A stretch of 15,682 nt of DNA from contig JAUPLZ010000237.1 in the NCBI GenBank assembly GCA_030836705.1, positions 1 through 15,682 on the forward strand, read 5' to 3'. Source of the DNA: Campylobacterota bacterium. Its GTDB lineage: Bacteria > Campylobacterota > Campylobacteria > Campylobacterales > SZUA-545. Below, in pieces: positions 4,518 to 12,550 of this stretch. Positions within the stretch are counted from its first letter, which is position 1, and each line of letters opens with the position of its first letter. The notes below the pieces were generated by a model. That model did not search any database, was not told the origin of the DNA, and saw nothing but the letters and a program-made list of their open reading frames with translations. The translations under genes and the position numbers were made by a program.

Positions 4518-5738
4518 TTATTTTGCATTTTTAACAAACTCTGGATAAGCCTCAAGCCCTGTTTCGTGAATATCCAAGCCTTCATACTCTTCTTGAGCCC
4601 CGACTCTTAAGCCTAAAGTTTTTTTGATAATAAACCAAACTATAAAAGAGGCTACAAAAACAAATAAGCCAATAAGAATGATACCTTTTATCTGCGCTAT
4701 TATAGTTACATCAGGATTAAATATTCCAACCGCAAGCGTTCCCCAAATGCCTGCTACTAAGTGAACAGAAAGTGCACCGACAGGATCGTCTATTTTTAAT
4801 TTATCAAACAGAGGAATAGCAAATACGACAAGTGCGCCGCCGACTAGACCCTCAATCAGTGCAACTTCAAGAGAGATGTTTGGACCCGCAGTTACCGAAA
4901 CAAGTCCTGCAAGCGCACCGTTTAACATCATCGTAAGATCTATTTTTTTGTAGATAAGCTGACTTAAAATAGCCGCCATTACAGCACCTGCCGAAGCGCC
5001 CATGTTTGTCGATGCAAAAATAAGACCAATAGCGTCAATATCACTTTTGCTTCCAAGAGCAAGTTGGCTTCCGCCGTTAAAGCCAAACCAGCCAAACCAT
5101 AAAATAAGCGCACCCAATGCAGCCAGCGGCATGCTAGAACCCGGAATCGGTCGCACTTTTCCGTCTTTTGTGTATTTGCCTTTTCTAGCTCCTAGGAGTA
5201 ACACGGCAGCGAGCGCCGCCCAACCGCCGACAGAGTGCACCAATGTAGAACCTGCAAAGTCGCTAAATCCTTCTAATATTCCGCCTTCAGCGGTAAGTCC
5301 TGCACCCCATACCCAGTGACCTTGAATAGGATAAATAACAGCTGATAAAATCACAACAAAAATAAAAAAGCTCCACATTTTCATTCTCTCTGCAACGACC
5401 CCTGAGATAACAGATGCAGAAGTTGCTACAAACACGACTTGAAAGAAGAAGTCCGCCATTACGGAGTGATTGTCGTTTGTTATGCCAAGTAGCATTACAC
5501 CGCTACCTATAAATGCGCTTCCCTCGCCGTACATTAGATTGTATCCGACAAAAAAATACGCCAAAGATGCAACAGCATACAACCCTACATTTTTTGTCAA
5601 AATCGTAGCCGTATTTTTTGAGCGAGTTAGCCCTGCTTCAAGCATCGCAAAACCTGCTGCCATCCACATAACCAAAGCCCCGCACATAACAAGCAAAAAA
5701 CCGTCTAAGATATATTTTACATCTGAGAAATTTTCCAT
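4518..5738 (-). CDS. amt: Ammonium transporter, Amt family (glnK-linked copy, 'amt2')
   Basis: An inner-membrane ammonium channel of about 406 residues. Signature residues fall at familiar AmtB numbers: D160 and H168 in DFAGSTLVHSVGG, and the second pore histidine H326 in GALSVHLVAGIWG, with FGFNGGS between. The ATG at 5736-5738 is chosen because AAGGAG ends 5 bases upstream. A reading from further upstream would add ten residues across that Shine-Dalgarno. The first membrane helix begins soon after MENFSDVKYI. It is the first gene of an amt2-glnK operon, so its activity is probably gated by the PII protein encoded next. Its promoter region carries the same 17-bp element as amt1. Confidence 0.96.
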   Translation of the reverse strand: MENFSDVKYILDGFLLVMCGALVMWMAAGFAMLEAGLTRSKNTATILTKNVGLYAVASLAYFFVGYNLMYGEGSAFIGSGVMLLGITNDNHSVMADFFFQVVFVATSASVISGVVAERMKMWSFFIFVVILSAVIYPIQGHWVWGAGLTAEGGILEGFSDFAGSTLVHSVGGWAALAAVLLLGARKGKYTKDGKVRPIPGSSMPLAALGALILWFGWFGFNGGSQLALGSKSDIDAIGLIFASTNMGASAGAVMAAILSQLIYKKIDLTMMLNGALAGLVSVTAGPNISLEVALIEGLVGGALVVFAIPLFDKLKIDDPVGALSVHLVAGIWGTLAVGIFNPDVTIIAQIKGIILIGLFVFVASFIVWFIIKKTLGLRVGAQEEYEGLDIHETGLEAYPEFVKNAK

Positions 5739-5767
5739 ATATTCTCCTTTTTGAGTTAATAAAAACA

Positions 5768-5773
5768 ATTTTA
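5768..5773 (-). promoter_or_regulatory. amt2 promoter -10 box (TAAAAT)
   Basis: TAAAAT on the minus strand lies 29 bases before the ATG and 21 bases after the conserved 17-bp element. The same spacing is found at the amt1 promoter. No good -35 box is visible. Confidence 0.5.
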
Positions 5774-5794
5774 TGCAAAAAATATATGAAAATA

Positions 5795-5811
5795 TGATTA
5801 AAATTTAAGCA
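5795..5811. promoter_or_regulatory. Second copy of the putative nitrogen operator, upstream of amt2
   Basis: TGATTAAAATTTAAgCA matches the centre of the amt1 palindrome (2712-2728) at 16 of 17 positions. Its centre, 5803, is 30 bases before the first base of the -10 box, as at amt1. This copy lacks the extended outer symmetry. Confidence 0.65.
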
Positions 5812-5830
5812 GTTTATGAAAAATAATTGA

Positions 5831-6271
5831 TTATTTTAAATCTTTAGTCCAAAAAAACTCAATCCAGTCATCAGCTTCCTGTGCCCAAAAATTAGCAGTG
5901 TGTTTGGCTGATTTTTTTTGAAAAATGGCAGTTGTTTTAAAGTCAATAGCCGGATAGTTTATATTCATGATTTTTACTATTTCAAAGAGGGTATCGCCGC
6001 TATCTACAATATCATCTACGATTAGCACTTTTTTATACTCGTGAAGATTCGGAATATTAAAAAGCTTAATATAATCGAGCTTTTTTTCATTATCATAATG
6101 AATAGAATTGATAGTATAAAAAGACCTTAGATTTAGTGATTCTGCCAAAAAATGCCCTATAGTAACACCGCCTCTGGCTACGGCTAAAATAGCGTCTGGA
6201 TTAAAAGATTTGATTTGGCTTGAAAGGGTATTGATATCTTTTAAAAACTCGCTATAGCCGTAATATCTCAC
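5831..6271 (-). CDS. Purine-type phosphoribosyltransferase
   Basis: A 146-residue type I phosphoribosyltransferase, which joins a nucleobase to PRPP to make a nucleotide. The PRPP-binding signature VLIVDDIVDSGDT (residues 82-94) is complete with both acidic residues. AVARGG (31-35) is the pyrophosphate loop. The small hood and the C-terminal DDWIEFFW resemble bacterial xanthine/hypoxanthine-guanine enzymes (Gpt-like), but the base specificity is not certain. The start ATG overlaps the mqnE stop in an ATGA, so it is translationally coupled as the last gene of the methyltransferase-mqnE operon. Aminofutalosine breakdown releases adenine in this type of menaquinone pathway, so a base-salvage role beside MqnE is attractive, though inferred only from position. 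Confidence 0.8.
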   Translation of the reverse strand: MRYYGYSEFLKDINTLSSQIKSFNPDAILAVARGGVTIGHFLAESLNLRSFYTINSIHYDNEKKLDYIKLFNIPNLHEYKKVLIVDDIVDSGDTLFEIVKIMNINYPAIDFKTTAIFQKKSAKHTANFWAQEADDWIEFFWTKDLK

Positions 6272-7335
6272 TCATAAACCTTTAATTCATTATAAAGGCT
6301 GTCTCTTTCTACTGGCGTAAAGCCCGCATTTTTTATAAACGAAATCATTTCATCTAGCTTTATTCCGTTTGCGCTTTGTGCGCCGCTGGCTGAACCGATG
6401 GATTCTTTTTGTATGGTTCCGTCAAGATCGTCAGCGCCAAACTCGCAAGCTAAGAGAGCGAGATTTAAAGTAGAGGTCACCCAGTACGCTTTGATATGCG
6501 GGATATTATCAAGCATTATCCGGCTTATTGCCATGGTTTTTAGTATCTCTTGACCGGTTGGGAATTTTTCTACTTTTAAAAAGTTGTTCTCTCTTTGATA
6601 GACAAGCGGTATAAAAGCATTAAAACCGTTTGTCTCATCTTGAAGAGCCCTTAGCCTTAGCATATGGTCTATTCTGTGCTCTCTTTTTTCTATGTGCCCA
6701 AAAAGCATGGTTGCGTTGCTCATTTTGCCTAGTTTATGCCATTTTTTGTGAATGTCTAGCCATTCGCTTGAAGAGACTTTTCCTTTACAGACAAAATCTC
6801 TCACGCCTTCGTCAAATATCTCAGCACCGCCTCCGGGCATCGAATCGACCCCGTTTTTTAGCATAAGTTCTAATACTTCATCTATGCTAACGCCGTAACT
6901 TCTTGATAGAAACTCTATCTCTGCTGCCGTTAATGCCTTGATATGAATAGAAGGAAAAGCATCTTTTATCTTTTTAAAAACATCAAAATACCAATCAAGT
7001 CCGGCATCGGCATTATGGGCTGAAACTATATGAATCTCTTTTGCGCCGTTTTTTACCGCATCTTGAACTATGTTTAAAATTTCATCATGCGTCATTGTGT
7101 ATGGATTTGGGTTTTTTCTATTGGCGCTAAATCCGCAAAACTTACAAATATCAACACAGATGTTGGTCGGATTTATGTGTCTGTTGATGTTAAAAAACAC
7201 TTTTTTTCCGTACTTTTTGACTCTTGTAAAATCAGCCATTTTGCCAAGCTCAAAAATATCAAGCTCAAAAAGCTTAACGCCGTCTTCAAAATCCAATCTT
7301 TTTCCGCTATAAAATTTTTCGACTATATTATTCAT
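6268..7335 (-). CDS. mqnE: Aminofutalosine synthase MqnE (radical SAM)
   Basis: A radical S-adenosylmethionine enzyme of the futalosine route to menaquinone. It adds the adenosyl radical to 3-[(1-carboxyvinyl)oxy]benzoate to give 6-amino-6-deoxyfutalosine. The cluster motif is CVDICKFCGF (C60, C64, C67, a CX3CX2C). It is followed by GAKEIHIVSAHN, GVDSMPGGGAEIF and GTIQKESIGSASGA, all typical of the MqnE/MqnC/CofH group. Length (355 residues) and the HINPTNICVDIC context favour MqnE. The start is placed at the ATG at 7333-7335 (MNNIVEKFYSGKRL). The open frame extends 25 codons further, but that extension lies wholly within the preceding methyltransferase gene. With this start the genes overlap by 8 bases. 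Menaquinone is the main respiratory quinone expected in Campylobacterota. Confidence 0.9.
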   Translation of the reverse strand: MNNIVEKFYSGKRLDFEDGVKLFELDIFELGKMADFTRVKKYGKKVFFNINRHINPTNICVDICKFCGFSANRKNPNPYTMTHDEILNIVQDAVKNGAKEIHIVSAHNADAGLDWYFDVFKKIKDAFPSIHIKALTAAEIEFLSRSYGVSIDEVLELMLKNGVDSMPGGGAEIFDEGVRDFVCKGKVSSSEWLDIHKKWHKLGKMSNATMLFGHIEKREHRIDHMLRLRALQDETNGFNAFIPLVYQRENNFLKVEKFPTGQEILKTMAISRIMLDNIPHIKAYWVTSTLNLALLACEFGADDLDGTIQKESIGSASGAQSANGIKLDEMISFIKNAGFTPVERDSLYNELKVYE

Positions 7336-8137
7336 TTTTTTCCCAGTGTATAAATGCCCATTGATAGGCTTCGTTAAGATATTTTTTTTCTTCGTTTGAG
7401 AGTGAATCAAAATAGTTTTTTAAATCCATTTTTTCATTGTGGTTTAACTCGCCAAGACTCCACTCTATGCTTTTTACATAATCATCAGCCAAGCTCAAAA
7501 AAGCCCCCCTGCCTTCACTTTGGATAAAATCAACCGAAGCATTAATGCCAAGCTGATAGAGTGCATTGACGATGTAAATATAATCAGGTTTTGGGTTGAT
7601 ATCTTTTTTGATAATATTTAGGCTGTTTTTATCTACAAAACTTCCGCCGACTTTATATGTAAGATAGACTCTTTTTTTGGCTTTTTTGTGTAGTTTTAAA
7701 AGAGCGTCTTTTATATCATCAACCTCCATCGACCGAGAGGCTATAACGATATCTGCACTAGGAACGCTATCCCAATTATCATTCCACGAAAGCTCGTGAG
7801 TTTTTATGTTTTTTAGCCCGTCTTTGTCGGCATTTTCTCTTAAAATTTCAAGCATCTTTGGCGAAAAATCCAAACTATGGACAAAACTAGCGGTTTTTGC
7901 AAAACAAAGAGTTAGATTTCCGCTGCCGCATCCGACATCCAAAAAAGTATCGCTTTTTGTAAAATTAACTCTTTTTACAAACTCTTCATTGTAGACGCTG
8001 CCTGAAGATTTTTTATTAAACTCATCGGCTTTTTTATTCCACTCATCTTTGGTTTTTGATTTAAAAAAACTCTTTTCGTGCTGCTCTTGATAAAGCCGAA
8101 TAAAATCAATTTCTTCTATATTGCTTTTTTTTAACAT
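7328..8137 (-). CDS. Class I SAM-dependent methyltransferase, substrate unknown
   Basis: A 269-residue Rossmann-fold methyltransferase. Motif I is FLDVGCGSGNL (residues 65-75, the SAM-binding glycine loop). D90 in HSLDFSP is the acidic residue that would hold the SAM ribose, and DIVIASRSMEV fits motif IV/post-IV. An N-terminal region of about 60 residues (DEWNKKADEFNKK) resembles small-molecule methyltransferases, and the C-terminal SLGELNHNEKMDLKNYF segment is helical. It is the first gene of an operon whose next gene, mqnE, overlaps it by 8 bases. Menaquinone formation ends with a methylation, but MenG/UbiE has different motifs, so I do not assign that role. The start ATG has no clear ribosome-binding site and a TATAAT lies only 6 bases upstream, so the transcript may be nearly leaderless. 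Confidence 0.75.
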   Translation of the reverse strand: MLKKSNIEEIDFIRLYQEQHEKSFFKSKTKDEWNKKADEFNKKSSGSVYNEEFVKRVNFTKSDTFLDVGCGSGNLTLCFAKTASFVHSLDFSPKMLEILRENADKDGLKNIKTHELSWNDNWDSVPSADIVIASRSMEVDDIKDALLKLHKKAKKRVYLTYKVGGSFVDKNSLNIIKKDINPKPDYIYIVNALYQLGINASVDFIQSEGRGAFLSLADDYVKSIEWSLGELNHNEKMDLKNYFDSLSNEEKKYLNEAYQWAFIHWEKNE

Positions 8138-8159
8138 GCCGCATTATAAAACTTATATT
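8131..8159 (+). promoter_or_regulatory. Promoter of glnD, overlapping the methyltransferase start
   Basis: TTAACA (8131-8136), a 17-base spacer and TATATT (8154-8159) form a good sigma-70-type promoter reading toward glnD. The expected transcript start is near 8166. The -35 box covers the first codon of the divergent methyltransferase gene. Confidence 0.55.
8143..8148 (-). promoter_or_regulatory. -10 box (TATAAT) for the methyltransferase-mqnE operon
   Basis: TATAAT on the minus strand, 6 bases before the ATG, predicts an mRNA starting at or within a base or two of the start codon. No -35 match is seen. It interleaves with the glnD promoter. Confidence 0.4.
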
Positions 8160-8182
8160 CTTATTAAAGTACTATACCGCTT

Positions 8183-10684
8183 ATGGAAAAATCATTTAAT
8201 GAAAAACTTGAAGAGTTAATAACCAAAAAAGCATCGGATTTTGAAGTCTCAAAGCTTTTTAAAGAGGAAATAGGGCTATATTTAGGCTCTTTGGAAAAAA
8301 AATATGACAAGGACAAAGGCTATACTTTTTTGGTTTCGCACACAAAAAATCTTGAAAAATTTATCATTGATATTTATAAATATGTTTTAAGAGTAAGTTT
8401 TTTGGATTATATGCCACCGATTAATAGCATACCGGTTGTATTTGTGGCTTTGGGAAGCTTTGGAAGAGAACAGCTTTGCATATATTCCGACCTTGATATT
8501 ATGATAGCCTATAAAGATGTCAAAGGGTTTGATATAAAGCCTTTGATGGAGAGAGTTTTGTATCTTGCATGGGATGCAGGATTAAAACTAGGTCATAGAG
8601 TGCATGAGATAGAAGAGCTTGAGAGTGCTGCAAAAAGCGATATTACGATAAAAACAGCGCTTTTGGAGGGAAGGTATTTTTTCGGTTCCAAGTTTTTGTG
8701 GATAGAAGTAGAAAACAAATTAGAGAGGATTCGTAGAACTCAAAAAGAGGACTTTATAAAAGCGAAGCTTCTTGAAAATGAAACCAGATTAAAAAAATAT
8801 CCGCTCTCAAACGAGCCAAGCATAAAAGACGGCTATGGCGCTTTAAGAGAAGATAATACGCTGCTTTGGATTTTAAAAAGCGAATACAATATTAGATATA
8901 TAAAAGACCTTTCGCACACCATTATAAATGAAGAAGAGTATAAAGAGTTTCGTATAGCTTTGGAATTTTTGTTTAGACTTAGAATTGCCATGCACTTTGT
9001 CGCAAAGAAAAAAAAAGATATTTTGACTTTTGATATCCAAAAAGAGGTGGCAAAAAAACTAGGATTTTATGATACAAAAAGAAAAACATCAGAGAGTTTA
9101 TTGCTAAAAAAAACACTGCATTCTCTAATGACAATACACGCATTTACGGCATATTATATCTCTGTTTTTACGCAAGCTGTTGATTTTGGCAAGATGCAAA
9201 AACTCTCAAACAATCTCTATTTATCGGACGGCATGCTCTATTGTGATTGTTCTTATGAAAGTGATTTAAAAGAGTTTCTGGATATTTTTTTATTGCTTGA
9301 AGAGGATGTGAAATTCCATGAGAGTATGCTCGGGTTTTTTAAAGGAGTTCAAATTCCGGACAAACTAAACTCAAGAACAAAAAAGACTTTGTTTAAGCTT
9401 TTTTCAAAAGATAGACTATCGGATTTTTTAATCTGCATATATGAAGCTGGAGTTTTGGAGAAAATTTTCGTACCTTTTAATAGGGTTGCCAATCTAGCCC
9501 AATTTGACGGTTATCATAGCTATCCCGTCGATAAGCATTCTATTTTAACGGTAAAAAACCTTGAAAACATCAACGACAAAGCGGTTTTAAAAATATTTAA
9601 CAGTTTGGAAAAAAACGAAAAAGATCTCTTAAAAGTTGTAGCTTTTTTTCACGATATCGGCAAAGGCAGAGCAAGTGATCACAGAGAAATAGGCAGTAAA
9701 ATATTTAAAAGCTATGCCAAGCAGCTTGGAGTAAAAGAACATGATGCAGAAAGAGGCTCAAGGCTTATTTTACTGCATACTCTTATGAGCAATACCGCTC
9801 AAAGAGAAGATATATTAAGCGAAAAAGTAATTTTGAATTTTGTTTCATTGGTTGAAGATAAAAAAACACTTGATATGCTGTTTGTTTTGACATATGCCGA
9901 TATAAGTGCCGTAGCAAACAATGCTTATACGGTGTTTATCGCCAATCTTTTAAACGAGTTGTATCAAAATTCCCTTTCTATGATTGATAAAAAAGAGTTA
10001 GTCGGTGAAGCAGTAAAGAGAAAATCAAAAGAAAAAAGATTGCTTTTAACAAAAGAGTTCGAGGAGCTCTCAAAAGAGGCAAAAAAAAAGACATTTTCCA
10101 TCGAGTCCAATCTCTTTTTTATAAAGTTCACTCCTCATGAGATAGTTGATATAATTCACATGGCTTTGTGCGAAGATGAGTTTAGTCTAAAAATAGAAAA
10201 TAGCGATAGATTTGTAATGCATCTTATTACAAAAAAAGAGTTTAATTTAGGATGGTTTTTATCCAAGTTTGTTCACATCGACCTTGTTAGTATGGATATT
10301 TTTCGTTTGTTTGATAGTGCGAAATATTTTAAAATGGAGTTTAGCTCTATTATTGATGACAATGATGGGCATCTAAAGAAGTTAATAAAAGATGCATTTG
10401 ATATGAATAAAAAAATATCCTTTAAAAAACCGATAATCAAAAAAGAAGAGATAGAAATAGATTGCAACCACTCTCTTACATATGCCAAGATGAGTTTAAA
10501 ATGCAAAAATCAAAAAGGTCTTATGGCAACAGTTATAGATGTTTTTGATAGTTTGAAAATAGACATAGCAACAGCAAAAATAAGCACAGTTAAGAATATT
10601 ACAAGGGATTTATTTTTGATAGAAAAAAATACCGTCTTTTGTGAAAAGAGTGCTGAAATTGTCGATTTGTTTACAAATACTTAA
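8183..10684 (+). CDS. glnD: GlnD, bifunctional PII uridylyltransferase/uridylyl-removing enzyme
   Basis: An 833-residue glutamine sensor that adds UMP to PII when glutamine is low and removes it when glutamine is high. The nucleotidyltransferase motif GSFGREQLCIYSDLDIM (residues 91-107) keeps the G-S and D-x-D catalytic elements. The HD phosphohydrolase domain has KHSILTV (H452), FFHDIGKG (H490-D491) and SDHREIG (H501), the metal-binding set for uridylyl removal. The C-terminus carries an ACT domain (about 755-830: KNQKGLMATVIDVFDSLKID) and a more divergent ACT-like stretch before it (DLVSMDIFRLFDSAKYF). It is slightly shorter than the roughly 890 residues of enterobacterial GlnD. There is no strong Shine-Dalgarno before the ATG. 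A PII gene with an intact Y51 T-loop lies nearby. A GGDEF protein follows after 16 bases. Confidence 0.95.
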   Translation: MEKSFNEKLEELITKKASDFEVSKLFKEEIGLYLGSLEKKYDKDKGYTFLVSHTKNLEKFIIDIYKYVLRVSFLDYMPPINSIPVVFVALGSFGREQLCIYSDLDIMIAYKDVKGFDIKPLMERVLYLAWDAGLKLGHRVHEIEELESAAKSDITIKTALLEGRYFFGSKFLWIEVENKLERIRRTQKEDFIKAKLLENETRLKKYPLSNEPSIKDGYGALREDNTLLWILKSEYNIRYIKDLSHTIINEEEYKEFRIALEFLFRLRIAMHFVAKKKKDILTFDIQKEVAKKLGFYDTKRKTSESLLLKKTLHSLMTIHAFTAYYISVFTQAVDFGKMQKLSNNLYLSDGMLYCDCSYESDLKEFLDIFLLLEEDVKFHESMLGFFKGVQIPDKLNSRTKKTLFKLFSKDRLSDFLICIYEAGVLEKIFVPFNRVANLAQFDGYHSYPVDKHSILTVKNLENINDKAVLKIFNSLEKNEKDLLKVVAFFHDIGKGRASDHREIGSKIFKSYAKQLGVKEHDAERGSRLILLHTLMSNTAQREDILSEKVILNFVSLVEDKKTLDMLFVLTYADISAVANNAYTVFIANLLNELYQNSLSMIDKKELVGEAVKRKSKEKRLLLTKEFEELSKEAKKKTFSIESNLFFIKFTPHEIVDIIHMALCEDEFSLKIENSDRFVMHLITKKEFNLGWFLSKFVHIDLVSMDIFRLFDSAKYFKMEFSSIIDDNDGHLKKLIKDAFDMNKKISFKKPIIKKEEIEIDCNHSLTYAKMSLKCKNQKGLMATVIDVFDSLKIDIATAKISTVKNITRDLFLIEKNTVFCEKSAEIVDLFTNT

Positions 10685-10700
10685 AAAATAAAGAGCAACC

Positions 10701-12548
10701 ATGTCAATGAAACAAAAAATCTTAATAAAAATAGCACTTATGAGTCTATTAACAAGTGCGGCAATAATAGTTATAGTCTTATTCAACTTTAGGCAATACG
10801 CCATAAATGCGACGACCGAGCGGGCAGAAGTTATTTCAGAACTTATAAAAAACGGGCTTGTCTCTTATATGCAAAACGGAACAATGGAAAAGCGGGATGT
10901 TTTTTTGAATAATATGTCACACACAAAAGATGTCGATAAGCTTTGGGTTGCAAGAGGCGAGGCTGTAAATAAGCAGTATGGCGAACCTCTAAAAAATGAA
11001 ATACCAAGAGATGAAATTGACAAAAAAGTTCTTCAAAGCGGGCAAAAATACATAAAGCTTGACGAAAAATTAAATAGCGCTATTTTAAGAGTTTCAGTTC
11101 CTTATTTGGCAAACGGCGATGATACGGCTGATTGTACAAAATGCCATCAAGTAAATCAGGGTGATGTGCTAGGCGTAATCAGTATGGAGATTGACATAAT
11201 GCCAATAAGAGAAGAGGGCGTTGCTACAATTGCAAAAATCATCTTAACCGCTCTTATTGCTATTTTTATTGTCATAATACTTACAAATAGGCTTTTGGAT
11301 CCTTATTTGGAGCTGTTTGAATCCTTAAAAGCGAGTATCAAAAAAGCATCTTTGGGTAATTTCAGCGATAAAATACAAAGCCCTCTTAAAGATGAAGCCG
11401 GCGAAATGGTAAGAGAGTACGACTATCTTTTGGAAAAACTAGATAACACATTCGGTGAAATTGATAAAAAACTCCGTACTTTTGTGGCATCAAAAAATCA
11501 TATGCCAAAAGACCCGCTAAGCGATGCTGAAAATATTGTAGGCTCACTGGCTACACTTTATCAGTTTAAAAAAGCAATAGAGCTAGATGTAACAAAAGAT
11601 GATATTTACAATAGACTTGCTTATGTTTTTGAAAATTATTTTAATATCAAGCGATTTGTTATTTCCGAAATAAACAGCCAGACGGACGAGTTTGAGGTCG
11701 CATTAAAACACTCGGATTGTGTTTATTGCACTAGAATATTAGGCTCAGAATCAAGCAATTGCAGAGCAAGAAGGACGGGAACTACAGTCATTTCTGACGA
11801 TTTTCCAAATATTTGCTCATATTTTGGTGATTTTAATGAAAAGCATCTCTGCATTCCTATTAATATTGGCAGTAAAATAGGCATGATTATCCACATAACA
11901 ACAGATTCAAACGAAGGGTTTGAGCAGATAAAAAAACATACCGAACTTATCAAAAGCTATGCGAATGAGGCTTCACCTGTGATTGAGTCCAAAAAGCTTA
12001 TGAAGATGCTCAAAGATTCATCATTAAAAGACAATATGACAGGGCTTTATAATAGAAGATTTTTAGATGAGTATGTTGATAAAATAAAGCCAAATGCAAT
12101 AAGACAAAAAATAAATATCGGTATTCTGATGATAGACATGGACCACTTCAAAATGGTCAATGACTCATATGGGCATGATGTCGGTGATATTGTTTTAAAA
12201 GAGCTTGCAACTATTCTAAATGAGAGCGTAAGAAGTGCCGACCTTGTGATTAGATATGGCGGGGAGGAGTTTATTGTTCTTCTTATGAGTGTCGAATCAG
12301 AAGAAAAAGCACTGGAAGTCGGAGAAAAACTAAGAACAAAAGTTCAAAATAAAGAGATTGAAATCGGAAGTGGAAAATATCTAAGAAAAACAATAAGCAT
12401 AGGTATTTCAATGTTTCCAAGCGATACGGATTCAATCTGGCAGAGTATAAAATATGCGGATATTGCACTCTATAAGGCAAAAAATTCAGGCAGAAACAAA
12501 GTCGTAAGATTTGAGAGAAATATGTGGGAAGAGAGTGTGAATTTTTAA
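10701..12548 (+). CDS. Membrane diguanylate cyclase with periplasmic heme-c motif and Cys-rich GAF-like domain
   Basis: A 615-residue c-di-GMP-forming sensor. Order: TM1 (about 10-30); a periplasmic sensor (31-172) with CTKCH (C145, C148, H149), a c-type heme attachment motif followed by GDVLGVISMEIDI; TM2 (about 175-196); a HAMP-like linker with a helix (197-250); a GAF-like domain (about 285-430); and GGDEF (about 455-612). The active site is GGEEF (520-524). The inhibitory site RSAD (511-514) is exactly five residues upstream, so product feedback is expected. The GAF-like region holds C340, C343, C354, C372 and C384, a cluster that suggests metal or redox chemistry. AAGAG lies 6 bases before ATG. 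It is cotranscribed with glnD by position. Its stop is 2 bases from the convergent fliI stop. Confidence 0.9.
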   Translation: MSMKQKILIKIALMSLLTSAAIIVIVLFNFRQYAINATTERAEVISELIKNGLVSYMQNGTMEKRDVFLNNMSHTKDVDKLWVARGEAVNKQYGEPLKNEIPRDEIDKKVLQSGQKYIKLDEKLNSAILRVSVPYLANGDDTADCTKCHQVNQGDVLGVISMEIDIMPIREEGVATIAKIILTALIAIFIVIILTNRLLDPYLELFESLKASIKKASLGNFSDKIQSPLKDEAGEMVREYDYLLEKLDNTFGEIDKKLRTFVASKNHMPKDPLSDAENIVGSLATLYQFKKAIELDVTKDDIYNRLAYVFENYFNIKRFVISEINSQTDEFEVALKHSDCVYCTRILGSESSNCRARRTGTTVISDDFPNICSYFGDFNEKHLCIPINIGSKIGMIIHITTDSNEGFEQIKKHTELIKSYANEASPVIESKKLMKMLKDSSLKDNMTGLYNRRFLDEYVDKIKPNAIRQKINIGILMIDMDHFKMVNDSYGHDVGDIVLKELATILNESVRSADLVIRYGGEEFIVLLMSVESEEKALEVGEKLRTKVQNKEIEIGSGKYLRKTISIGISMFPSDTDSIWQSIKYADIALYKAKNSGRNKVVRFERNMWEESVNF

Positions 12549-12550
12549 CT

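Noticed and set aside
1463..5738. Recent tandem duplication of the amt genes
   Set aside because: The two proteins share only family motifs, differ in length and N-terminus, and only one has a PII partner. They are old paralogues.
5820..5837. AAAATAAT-tg-ATTATTTT as a terminator of the phosphoribosyltransferase operon
   Set aside because: A pure A/T stem with a two-base loop is too weak, and it overlaps the stop codon. It is probably chance in AT-rich DNA.
7336..7410. 25-codon upstream extension of mqnE
   Set aside because: The added MIHSQTKKKNILTK stretch lies wholly in the methyltransferase gene and is atypical of MqnE. The internal ATG gives the usual N-terminus.
7328..8137. Menaquinone methyltransferase MenG/UbiE
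   Set aside because: It has a general class I SAM fold but lacks the UbiE signature segments. The operon link alone is insufficient.
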